Positions 50,701-62,500 of a stretch of 64,000 nucleotides of DNA are shown in pieces. Source of the stretch: Acanthaster planci (lineage: Eukaryota > Echinodermata > Asteroidea > Valvatida > Acanthasteridae); the NCBI RefSeq assembly GCF_001949145.1, contig NW_019091387.1, positions 1,524,276 to 1,588,275 of the forward strand. The letters run 5' to 3'. How positions within the stretch are numbered: the first letter of the stretch is position 1; every line of letters begins with the position of its first letter. Position numbers and translations under genes: made by a program. The notes under the pieces are model-generated. The model ran no database searches. It was not told where the DNA came from and was given only the letters and a program-made list of their open reading frames with translations.

Positions 50701-50872
50701 AGTCAGTCTAGAGTCAATAGTGCGAGCGTGCTGCAATAGGTGTTTTTGTCCTGTCCAACCTTGCCAGGAAGACAATTTGTTCGAAGTCTCTCTCCCAATA
50801 TTGATTTTCGAGGGTGTCTGGAATGAGTTCCATTAAGCAGAAATGTTTCTGTCTGTTCTCTCCTTCCTCCAG
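44765..50872. other. Gene-free stretch upstream of the Ser/Pro-rich exon
   Basis: No coding similarity. Probably intergenic, or an intron behind an upstream non-coding exon of the gene at 50873. C/G tracts lie at 45210-45230, 45380-45400 and 46395-46410. Confidence 0.45.
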
Positions 50873-51248
50873 GAGAAACAGACAACAAGCCAGCCTGAAG
50901 ATGGCTGAGAGCCGGGACTCTGTGAAAGATGAGGGGCAGACTTCACCAAGCTCCCCCTCCCCAAGACCTCTCTTTCGTCGTATGCTGGCCATGGTCACCC
51001 CACGCACCAGCCATCACCACCTGGGAGTGTCCATGGATGGAATGAGTGATCTTTCCCCAGACATGAGACCCAGAGCTGCCTCCTCCCCTGCCTCTGCCTG
51101 GTCGGGCCATGTGCCCAAAATCCGGGTGACACGCTCTGGAGAGAACTCTCCAACCGAGGGAAGAAGTCCAAGATCATCACCCCTCAGCTCTCCGGACACT
51201 GAACGGAGTAAAGGATGGAGTATGGGTGCAAAGCCCAAAAAGTACAAG
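50873..51248 (+). CDS. Ser/Pro-rich N-terminal coding exon of an unidentified gene
   Basis: Bounded by a strong acceptor (long pyrimidine tract, tccttcctccag|) and a donor AAG|gtaagg in phase 0. The frame is open throughout. ATG 50901 has a good context (AAGATGG) and gives 116 residues beginning MAESRDSVKDEGQ, so 50873-50900 is likely 5'UTR. The protein is Ser/Pro-rich and basic, with nine Ser-Pro sites and one Thr-Pro site, including TSPSSPSPRPLFRRM, GENSPTEGRSPRSSP and SSPDTERSK, and ends GAKPKKYK. No globular domain is visible. It reads as a disordered, probably proline-directed-kinase-regulated N-terminus of a signalling or cytoskeletal protein. I do not recognise the gene. G+C is clearly higher than in the flanks, as expected for coding sequence. 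No further exon of it was identified downstream within the window. Confidence 0.75.
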
Positions 51249-51530
51249 GTAAGGTAGACTAAATTTTGTAAACTGATATCAAAAATATAATCTTAAATAC
51301 AGATGTTTGTGCTGGTACAATAAATTGTACTTCAAATGCCTAATACTGAGAGTATCAAGACTCTGACAGCTTTCAATTCCTAAAATAATAAGATTAAATT
51401 TACTAATAAATGGGGGTTGAGCATCAGTTTGTCTGTCTGAATAGAGACAAAACAATAGGAGATTTTAAGTTTTCCTCTTTTCCAACTAGAAATTGGGATA
51501 ATTTCTACTAAATGAAGATTTGGTATACCA
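51249..51530 (+). other. Start of the long intron after the Ser/Pro-rich exon
   Basis: Begins gtaagg. AT-rich, no features noted. Confidence 0.5.
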
Positions 51531-51761
51531 AATTCCAGAAATTAGAGGTCCAAAAGTGGGACATTTTTGTGTCCCTCTTACATCCGACCTTTAATATTTG
51601 ACATGGAAATATCACCGGGATAGATTTCAAACTATTACTATTTGTTCGGCAAGTAATTTGCATTAATTCATCACTCTTGGAAAAATAGAGAATGTCTTCC
51701 GAACTCATATGTCAGATATGATAGGGACACCAAAAAAAGTGGACCCCTAATTTCTGGAATT
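51531..51761. mobile_element. MITE-like inverted repeat, 231 bp
   Basis: The left end AATTCCAGAAATTAGAGGTC is inverted at the right end (AATTCCAGAAATTAGGGGTC in reverse complement, 19 of 20 positions). Weaker pairing continues inward for about 25 bp (a GTCCC box near each arm). Non-coding interior. Lies inside the presumed first intron of the gene at 50873. Confidence 0.65.
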
Positions 51762-54700
51762 ACCCGTATTTGTGTTGCATGTTGTCTGTCCTAACTTCTC
51801 ACTCTGAGCTTGACCCGCATTTTATGAAGCTAAATAAAGATTTATCAATGTACAAAGGAAACATCAGCTGGGAATCAATCAGCATTAACATAGCCTGTGT
51901 TGCATGAAATTTGGCCTTTGGCTATTTATTAGTTTTGCTAAATATATTCATAACTGGAACAAATAAGGGCTTAATTGGTCTGAAAGTTTAAAATATGATG
52001 GCACAGCGTGTGGTTTTCTGAAGTAGAAGTTGTACTTGATATGATAACCTCAAAATACTCAGGCAAAAATGTAACCTCTTAAATCATTTAATTTTGTCTG
52101 TGCGCTGCCACAAAACAGCCATTTTTAGACATGAATCCAAGGGGATTTGACAATAGACAAGACAGGATGTTTGTCTTGGACCGACCCCTTTCTTATCTTT
52201 AACCACCAAGCCTTCAGAAAACAATTAAATGGTACTCAGAAAACTCCACAATCTACCAAAGGTTTAGCTCTGAAGAAAAAAGTTGTTAATAAATTGACAT
52301 CTATCAAAATGAGTGGGTGAGTGAAGTAAAGTATCAAGAAGCTCACAATCCATTCAAAAATATTTAAACTAAAACCTCCTGTGCAGATAAGGATTTGAAA
52401 ATACCATCACTGCTCAACTTAAAGCTTCAGCTGTGAACAAACCCACTTCATGATACACTGTCATGCTGGAACATCTTGTGGTCAGTAGCCACAGTTCCCC
52501 TTAAGAATACTCTCTTTTTAGTATCTAACGTGCATCTTCCCGTAGGCCATTTCTTAAGAAGAAAATCTGGCCAGGAAAGCTGTTTGTTAGGTTCAGCATT
52601 TAAATTGGCATTCACCTCCCAGGTACAGTGTTCCAGTTCTTTGTTGTTTAGAATCAAGGCTGTCATAGACACTGTACTTTATCTTAATATTGAGAGACTC
52701 TGTGTACTATGAGATGAAACCATGTGAGTCGTGCTGTACACCCACGATTATTTTGAACGACTTCTCAGATTTCTGTGATAACAGACAAATTTGGGTCATT
52801 CATTCGTGTATAGCCTCTAGCCAGATTGGCAAGTTGTTGTGAATCAATGAAACACATTTGAAATATTTTATACTTAAAACAATAAACCTGCATCAGTGCT
52901 TTTCAATTCCACAATGCAAAGTCTGAAAGAATGGCTCTGCAGTAACAACACCAGCATCGATGATGTTATTGAAGTGATACTATAACAAATTATGCAAAAT
53001 AGACTAAGGAAATGGCAAGCAACTGAACTGAACAACAGAAGTGGGTGCTTGACAATGGAGAGATGTTCCATAACATCCCAGGTATACATTTGAAAAGTAA
53101 TAAGTGTCAATCCATCCAGGATTTTCATTAAATTCACTACTTCAAAGGAGACTTACTAGGTATTAGTTCATCGTGACTCCAAAAGTCATGCCTTTTGCCT
53201 TAAATACCAATGGTGGCAGAAAAGCGCTCATTAGAAACAGGCTATCTTCCCAAAAAGACATTTTTAGAGATTTTTTTCAGCAGTGTTGTTTTGTTCTTTT
53301 TGTTATATTTTTGTTCGTGTGTTTGATTTTGTTTGTTTTTTTCACATATTGCAAGTTAATATGACAAAAAACTTTGATTTACAGGTAAAAGAGAATTATC
53401 TGTCTGAGGAATGGCTTTGCATAATTTTGTCTACTCTTCATAGGATTGTAGAACACGCTGAACAACCCACAGGTTTTACAGAATTTTTCAACAAATGAAA
53501 GAAGGATAGAATTCTGAAAATAAAGATCATAGGCAGATCTAGAGTTGGTTTCAAATGAGGTTTGGTTGTTGAAAGATGGTTTAGAAGGTATCTGGTATGG
53601 TTTTTCTGTTTATTTTCCCGTTTGTGGGCCCAGAGGTGCCATACTGAAACATTTGTTACTTACTACATGTACAATGTATATTGTCCAAATTTTTGCCATC
53701 TCCCTCCACAGAACAGCACTAAACAACAATGCAGTTGGAATTGTTTGTGAACTCTGGCCTAAAAGCATCTGCCCACATATAGGTATTGCAAGTCTTTTAA
53801 ATTCAAAGGGACTCGTAATGCAAAAAGTATTTTCAGTATCCCCCAACAAGCTTGGGGTAAGCAAAACCTGTCTTTGTGTATGTCAACTTGTGATTTGGAC
53901 AACTTATTTTTTTTATAAAGACAAACATTCTCAGCTTGATTATGCTTTTCTTGTCTGATTACTCGACCTAATTGAAAAAGCAAAATGTACATTCCATCTT
54001 TATACAGTTTGATCTCTAAGAAGATTTTGATAGAGCTGTAAGCACTAAAACATTGAGTGGCCCTTTTCACTGAAAAACTGCCACAATCTTAATTTTGAGC
54101 GCCTGCATTTACTGGGGCATATCTGCAGATCGCTAAAGGAAAATACCATTTTTCAGAGGACACACTGTACTATATGCTCCATCAGTACCGGTACTCCTTT
54201 TTATCTCTAACTTGTGATTTATTTCAGTCTTGATTCCCTGCATTATTTTGTCCAGTCTGCCTGTCTGACATGTCTTGTGCTTTTCACACGCCCTCTTGTC
54301 TCCATAGATATGCCCCTCTTCTCTACCTTTGACCCTCAGTTACAAGATCTTACATGAACCCACTAGCCCCGCTTGGGAAACTGAAACCACACCAGACCTT
54401 TTAAAAATTACGGCATAACCACTTGCCCAAACCTTATTTACTGCCGCCTGTGATCTTGAATGTTATTCCATGGAGACATTTTAGCTGAATCTGTCTGAGG
54501 TTGGTTGGGCGAGTTGTAATAACTAGTCCATCTGCTGTAGGTAAAAATATGGAAGAAAAAATTCTTGAAGAAAGTAAACACATAAAACAAAATTAGAGAA
54601 AGTGGTCTTATGTGGATGAATGATTTCAGATGAAAATGAGATTCATGTTGAAGAGGGTGGAAATGGGGGGGTTGGTACATGAGTAAACAAAATAGGCAAT

Positions 54701-54763
54701 TTTGTCAATATGACTTCTTAGTTATTTAAAGGCCTGTGTTCCTAACTTTAGATATATTATTTC
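51762..54763. other. Gene-free, presumably intronic
   Basis: Only chance ORFs. A T-rich tract lies at 53270-53345. Confidence 0.4.
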
Positions 54764-54950
54764 CAGGGTTGTATTTGAATCCATCACAAGTCCCTGCAAG
54801 TCCCTGGAAGTCCATCACAAGTCATCCAGTCTTAAGCCAATTCAAAAGCTGTTCAAATGAGCTGTGACCCTCATGCCTAAGATTGGCCTAGTCAAAGGAC
54901 TTGTGACTGGACTTGTGAAAGGATGTGTGATGGACTCAAATACAACACTG
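54764..54950. mobile_element. Foldback element, ~187 bp
   Basis: The left end CAGGGTTGTATTTGAATCCA is complementary to the right end (CAGTGTTGTATTTGAGTCCA in reverse complement, 18 of 20 positions). Pairing continues through (A)CAAGTCC...TGGAAGTCCATCACAAGTC, with some gaps, for about 70 bp per arm. Each arm contains internal repeats of a GGACTTG(T) word. Confidence 0.65.
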
Positions 54951-56448
54951 ATTATATCATGCAGTAATTTTGTTTTTGTTTACCGATGTCAGTGTGGGAA
55001 TGCTGGCAGACCATTGGAGAAGCAACAATTAATTCTGTCAAGCACAGAAAGTTTATTGTACTTTGGTGGTGAATGCATCCATTCCTTTTGCTGGATGCCT
55101 TATTTCCACCCAGAATTTACACCTAAATCAAGTTTAGTTCCAGGCCTCTCCCATCCATTTTTGTTCAGGAAGGGGTGAAGTAAAGTATGCTTGACTGGCT
55201 GGAAAATTAGGCTTGTGGCCTTCAGCTGATGAAAAGGATGCATCCACCAACTGTCAAAGTGCAACAAACCTTTCAGTTTTGACAGAGTGGTAGCTGTCCA
55301 AACACAGTTGCAATCCATACTAAGCTTCCCGTTGCTAAGCCAACATTCTTCTGTTAGTGAGAACTCAGTTTAGGAGTATGGTATTGAAGACCCATGGGGT
55401 TATTGTATAGAATGTATTAATGAAGGAATCTTGACAAAAACTGCTGATGGATTTGGGTAACGATTTGCAGAAACAAGTGGGTAATCATATGTGCAGTGGA
55501 TTAATAATGTATCCAGGAAAAAAATATGCTCTTTCTTGTAACCTCTCTTTTTATCTTCGTTTTAGAAAAACATTTTGTTTAAAGTTACTTTTCATACCCT
55601 ATTTGGCAGGGGTGCACACCATAGGCCAACATCCTTTTTTAAAATATAACTTTATTAGATAATCATTAATATAAAAAGGTAATCTGTTTCCAAGTTAATA
55701 AAGCTATTTTGCCTTTTTCACTGATCCCTTGATTTGACCGATCCAAGTAAATTCACTCTTCTCAATAGAAACTAAATTCCTTAAAGGCGATTATGTTGGA
55801 TTCACAGTTGGTGAATCTGTGAGGTGTGGGAAGTTTATTTATTACAATTCCTTGGAACCTCTGGGTTCAGTTTCACTTTAGTTTTCAGTTTAATTTACAC
55901 CATTTTGTTTTAGTGTTTGACTGCTTTTGTACAATGATGTATCTTTTGTGGCCTTCTAAAAAGCCCCATCTCCTCTGTAGGATTCTTACTCCTGAATTGA
56001 AGCATCTGTCAGAACTATACATGTACAGGTAGTTTGGACATCTAAACTATACTGAGTAGCGACAGTCCAAACTAGAGTACCTCAGTTGGGCTAGCCTAAC
56101 TATTGCACAGACTGCAAGTGTGTGCCATAGCATGTGCAAACATCATTCATATTAGAAAACACATGCTTGCAGAAACTGGTTCTAATTTGTATGTATCATG
56201 GATGAAATGCCGTTTTGGATGAATTATGTTAACTGTTAGCTGCAAAAACTTGGAGAAAGCCCATGAAATTCCGCGTAGAATTTTGCCCAGTGTAATTGGG
56301 TTAGTCACACTGCATGGGCCAACTGATTGCAGCACTGTAGTTTGGACCATTCCAAGTATAATTGGGAATGATACTTGGTAAGGACATGACGAGATCCCGA
56401 GCCCAGAGCCACAGCACTCTGGGAAACCCCTTCCACAGTGGAAAAGGT

Positions 56449-56465
56449 ATAGCGCCCTCTGTTGT
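56449..56465. repeat. Shared word AGCGCCCTCTGTTG, copy 1
   Basis: A GC-rich 14-mer in AT-rich DNA, repeated at 59498. It resembles the core of the CTCF site in reverse orientation, with mismatches, or the terminus of a dispersed repeat. Confidence 0.4.
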
Positions 56466-59400
56466 ATTTCAGAAACATAAGCTTTGTGAACTATGCTTCC
56501 TGATCTGTGGTGCTTTTTTGACTAAAATGTAAAGATGTAAAACATCCCTCTGCCTGAATGTCTATCCTTGAATTATTATTTTTAGTTAAAATTTTTTAAA
56601 ACAAAGATAGGCTTTAAATACTGTTATAATTCCTCACCTTGAATATTTAGAATTAAACATTTAGTTGAATTTAACTGATTGCAAGTAAAACATAAGGTTG
56701 CTAGTTGAATCAATTATTTCATCAATTCATCAGTTAATTGAGCCATCAAACTTGATCCATAAATCAGTTACCAATTGATGTTTTTATTTTAGATTTTGTT
56801 TGTATTTACAGGTTAGAGACACTCTGTGAGAGTTTTTTTTTCCAGAGTCAAATTAAAACCTCATTTTATTGAAAAAAATTGAAACTGGCAAGTGTTTGGG
56901 CCAAGAGGTCAGCCTGCATGGCACGACCATTGTTAGTTTACTAGTGAAAGCAAAGCTCTGACGTGCATAGTTGTCTGCACTGTGAGATCATTTAAATGGT
57001 GTACATTATTTGTGTAAACTGAGATCTCTGGACAGGAGGCTGCTTATGCCCCTACTATCCGATGCCACCCAAATGTACCCCCTCCCCCAAAAAAGAAAAT
57101 CAACATCTCTAAAACATGCGATTTTTTTTAAAACCAAAATCTCATTTTGAGTGTGGAAACAATTAAAGAGTTAACTTTTGATCACTTCATTTATTTACCA
57201 CAGTGATACCCTATGGGTAGGCTGCTTGTTGATTTATCATTGCTTATTGCTTGAAGGATTTAGTGGTTTTCCAAAGTATAATATATTGACAGATATAGCT
57301 TTGGTTTGAATTTCATGACAACAAACAGTGTTTCTGAGTGATAGTGCTGGTCTTTTAAGTGAAAATGGGGTCAAGGGGTCAACTGGGTGTCATGACCCCA
57401 ATCTGACTTTCTAAATTTAGACAGCTCATCACTTTAAAACCACAGCATGGCATCTCTCCGGAGTGATACCACCATCCCAACAACTGAAATCTTGAAAGTG
57501 CAGAGAACAGATTTATGGCCTTTGAAAATTCCAAAAGCCTGACCCACAGAGACCCCCTTGAAAGCCATCAGTGGCTGCAAGTTGTAAGGTATATTTGTTG
57601 AACAAGGAAAAGATTTGTTTGTTTCCTGGCTGGGGATATTTTATGATGTTGAAGCTAGCAAATGTGCCTGCTTTTCTGAAATCAGTGAAGACTGTGGTCC
57701 TTTTTTCCCCACTTTGGATGTTAACAAGAAACATTGTTTCAAACCGTGGTGATGCAGACCAGTAAATTAACTGCTGTAACTCATTGTTTAGATCCAATCA
57801 CTTAAAAAATCTGACAAATTCTCAGTGCTCTCCAGCATCAATCAAAGCTTGATTTTACTTTCCAATCAATAAAACAATGTCCTTGGAGTAACAGAATATA
57901 CTTAACCTTCAGGGGAAATGCCATTGGCAGATGTGTGTACAAGAGAGTGATGCCTATAGACATATTTGATAATGGACTGTGAAAGAGATATCCGTGAAAT
58001 ACCTTCACCATTTGCTCCAGGACAAAAGTCCTTGGATTTCTAGGAACCTGTGGATATAGTTTGTCCATCAGTACTGGCTAAAGCCTCACTAATGGCCCTT
58101 TTATCTTTTGGGAGACCAGCTAATTACTATATAAACATGTGAATGATTGATTTGACATTGAATGACAGCCTTTGAGTCAAATTGCTAGTGTGGGAGTGCT
58201 GAAAACATATTTTCTCGAGTAACCTAGACTAAATTTTTGCTTGTGGGGCATATACTTTGTGTGATGAAACACTGGCTAAATTGCAGCCTTCACCCTAGTA
58301 TCATGTCACCCCTGTAGCAAACAAGAAGTGCTGTTTGAAAAATGAAAGCCCCTTCACAAATACCCAGTGTTATTCAGGGAGATCCTGCTACTTCCTTCCT
58401 TTTCTCTTTCTCTCTGGTTTCACAAAATATTACTGAATATAATTAAATTAATGTGAAAAGCTCCCTACAAACAGGGAGGGGGTAAATGAACTTTTCCCAG
58501 ACACTTTTTAACGTTATAATTAGGAAGTTGGAAATATTGTACTTCCTCTTCTTTTACAGCATATTAAAATCTTCAAAGTTAAGCTCACCTGTCAGAAAGA
58601 TCATAAACATTACACGTAGAAATACTTAAGTCCCCCCCAAAAAAATCGCCTCCCTGAGAATTTGCTCGCAGAAATGCCTATTTTGTTCTGTTTAATTCTA
58701 TTAATATATTCACTTTTATGTCAGTAGCCACCTTAATATGGGGAAGCATTCAAGCTCCTAAAAAATCTTCCCTCATTTTGGCATTCCAATACATATCAAT
58801 GGAGTTACTTTGGCATGTTTCAGTGACTTATAGAGTAGGAATGTGCCATGCCATGTCTGCTATATTGTCTGTCTTTTGGCCACACTGAAACTGTCATCTA
58901 GCCTATGAGAGATTGACAACTTTGTTGGTCAGCTATTTGGCCAAACACTGAGTTGAGGACAGACCTCAATGAAAACTTGCTCATTCCTGACAGCAATACC
59001 CATAGGGCAATCCAGCCCCAGTCTGTCATCGGATGAAAAGGGCTTCAGCCAAATTTGTTTGTCCAGTCTGGGTTTTATCCCCCAAGAAGTTGTTAGCATA
59101 AACATGATAATCCAAACAGAACCTTTTACAGTCACTTTTTTGGTCCAAATATGGGTTTGCATTTCCATCTGGGTTGGGGCTAGTGTGCTTTTGTACCATT
59201 CCAGCTTTTCTGGTATTCATTTTTCCACACTTTTCAAAGTTATTTATCTCTGGATGTAGGAGAAAGGAAAGAACAAAGGATGAACACACATTCCTTGGAT
59301 GGTTTGATAACTTGGCCTCACAGGTTGAGAAATGTAACTGTAATGACCACACAATTTGATCTGATAGGGATTGCAATGCATTGATTTTGTTTTGTCAAGT

Positions 59401-59495
59401 TCCATTCTGAATCTATTGTTGTGTCAATTACTCTTCTCTCTGCCTTCCCTCATCACCATGAAGCCATAGATGTTATGAGCTGTTTTGGTCTTGTA

Positions 59496-59511
59496 CAGCG
59501 CCCTCTGTTGT
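59496..59511. repeat. Shared word AGCGCCCTCTGTTG, copy 2
   Basis: Same 14-mer and same orientation as at 56451. The flanking bases differ. Confidence 0.4.
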
Positions 59512-62500
59512 CCATCACTTTCAGCAAATAAATATCTTTGTAATGATAAATGAAGGGGGGTGTCTATGCACCACAGATTCAAGAGCAAACCTTGTGGGGA
59601 GGGTAAGAAGGACATTTAAGTGGTGTTTCTGCAGTAAGATTACATTTTGGGATGTATCCAATGGGGGAGGGTCCTCAGTGAGCTGAATTTGAGTCTGCAT
59701 TTAGAAATAAGTTAACCAAAGCCAAAGTACACAATCAAGAGAAATCATTTTCATTCCCATTATGCAGCCTTCTAATTCCTGTCTGTTATATTTCAAGGAA
59801 CTATTTTGATTTCTTTCTTACACCTCAACATCACAAAATAGAGTAGTGAAGCCACGAGAGCAAACATATTTTTGTACTTACTAAAAAAATGGAACTGATA
59901 ACACTTTTTTCAGCAACACTTCACTTTATTTTATGAAATGCTGTATCTGTCCTCTGGGATATCAGCTTATTACAACTTCATGATTGGTCATTCAAAACAC
60001 TGTCAGAAGGGGTTACCAACTTGCAGATTTTTTTTTTTTTATAAAAACTCAACTGAAAGAAAATTTTTCAATCAAGATTCCTGTTCATAAAAAGTGGTGT
60101 TGGGTTCCAGGAAGGTGCCAGACATTGTTTGATAACGAAGGGAAATTTCCAATTAGCACTGGATGGGGTTGACCCATTTTGAAGTGTGTCTGAGTCATGA
60201 GTCATGTCTTGGGATTACTGAGACAAGACACACCTGTGCTGTAGTAATAGAGAAGTACATAAAGTACATGTAGTACAAACACAACATGTACCAGTTATGG
60301 TATGCAGTATCGAGTCCACAGTAGGCCTCAGTAAGAAATGCTTACTGTCAAACTTGCATGCATTGGTGTTTTGGGGATACCATTTCAGGTGAAGAATAGT
60401 TCATATTAGTTCCTTTCCCTATATACTTTTTTCTTTTCTTTTTTTTCAGGTTTGGCTTTATTTATTGTTACCACTGAAAAATTAGGTGAAGACAAGCAAA
60501 AATGGCAACTCATCTATCAGATAATAAAAAAATGCATGTGCCTCTGAACCAGGACTTATGAAATCAGACTCAGTTAAAATGTCAAGCAGCCAAGCATGTT
60601 ATCTTCAAACATGTCTTCAAATTGCATATACACCCAGAAAGACCAACCAGGCAAGTCAATCTCTTTGCAATGTATTTTTTTTTTTTTTGCTGAACAAGAA
60701 ATTTGTGGGCATTATCAGCACTGTAACAGCAATATTAGAAACAATAAAGGTGCAATATTTATGCCAGTACTCATGACTGAACGTAGAGGACACAGAAGCA
60801 GCTTTTAAAATGTACAGGTCTGCGACAGCACAGATACACCAAGAAATGACACTTATTCACTTTTGTCATGTAGGAATGGGCATCTCCAACAGAATGTTTG
60901 TGTTGTTGCCTCACAGCATTGAACAATTAATTTGTTTCATCGTGGTAATAAGTGCCAACTTAAACAGTCAACCCACTTTGAAGGTAAATAATGAACCCTA
61001 GTTAAAAAAAAATTGTGCACTGGCAGAATCTTGTGCTGTGTTGCCAGACACCTGTTCTCCTGCACCTGTCACAAGGAACAGTAAGCAGTGAAGTTCTTTT
61101 GGCCAATACAATTACAGTATCAGGCACATAGAAATAACCAAAAGCAAGTGAAGAGCCATTCTTATGTGAATAACTAATAACATCTACAGAACAAATTCAC
61201 ATGTCTCTTGAGTAATGAGTGGACAGCATATCAGACATAGATGTGTGCAGAACATAGCCACACCATTTGCAAGATCAAATTCAGTGGTTCGTCTTTGACC
61301 TAAACCTGGCAAGAGTAGATGTTAAATGTTCAATTCCCCACTGTGAAAAATGATATACATGTATGTATTTATCATTATCCATGCTTATAATTTCAGAGTA
61401 GAAGCATAGGACTCGTTTTCATAAACAGCAATAACAAAGGCAGCAGAAAAGTTAATATGCATTCAATTTGCATTGCAGTGCAGCAAGCGCATGTGTACAG
61501 CAAAGTGGTTTTTGTCACGTATTTTGAGTTGTCGGCATTTTTGACGAACAGATGTAATAAAGACACTATACTTTGGCTGTTTTCAAAATTGGAATTGTTA
61601 CTACTGTGTCCGGCTGTTGTGGAAACAGATAATTGTCTGTTACTGTGAAGGTCACTTGTATGCGATATTGCTGGGAACCAGGAAAACTGTAAAAGGATTT
61701 TTTGTAAACTAATTTTTGTGCGAACAGATGCTGAATGGAAGCGCTCAGCTGTAATTTTCACTTCTGTTTGGTATCAGGAGGTTTTTGCTCATTAGAAGTC
61801 AAACAACTTTTCAGACAGGTTTGCAGACCATGACCAGAAGCCAGACAGCAGTTGATTCATCCTACCGCTTGTTCTTCCATTTTTTTTGTTAATTTGATGT
61901 CAAGGTCTAACTTGTTTATCATACGATGTCTGCAAACATTTCACTCATACTTTTAGTTCACCTGAGGCTGTAATAGACAGTTCATTTTAGCCCCAAGTTT
62001 TTGTTCAACGGCAGCTCTTTGAAAAATTGCAGAAGTTGCTAAACTAGATTTCCTGAAGCATGTATTCTTGTGTGGGCGCATGCATTTTTGTCACTAAGTA
62101 TTGAATGCATATTCCCCTGAGAAAGTTTCAACCTGAATAAACCAGTCTTTCATCACTACCTGCTTCCTCACGCACCCTTTTTTCTAATTTTCTCGGAATG
62201 TAATTTTTCATTATGTATGAAAGTCAAACTCAGAATGACTTGGTTGTTGCTCCATTATAAGAAAGAATCAGGGGAAATTGGAAGAATCTGCCTACAATCT
62301 TAGATAAATTGGTCATTTTGTGAAAAAAGGGCCTTCCTCCCCTAAAAGGTAGACCAAACGTTCATTACCTTTTTATGTGGCCTCACATTGTTATATTCAA
62401 AATTTCTTCCTTTTAAAAAGATTTTTATAAAACGGCTTTTTATGACATCAAGGCAAGAGTAAAATTCATAATCCTACATTGTGGGTATTATGCAATTGAC

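Noticed and set aside
53545-53958. 137-codon plus-strand ORF.
   Set aside because: Composition typical of AT-rich non-coding DNA, no family resemblance, no splice context.
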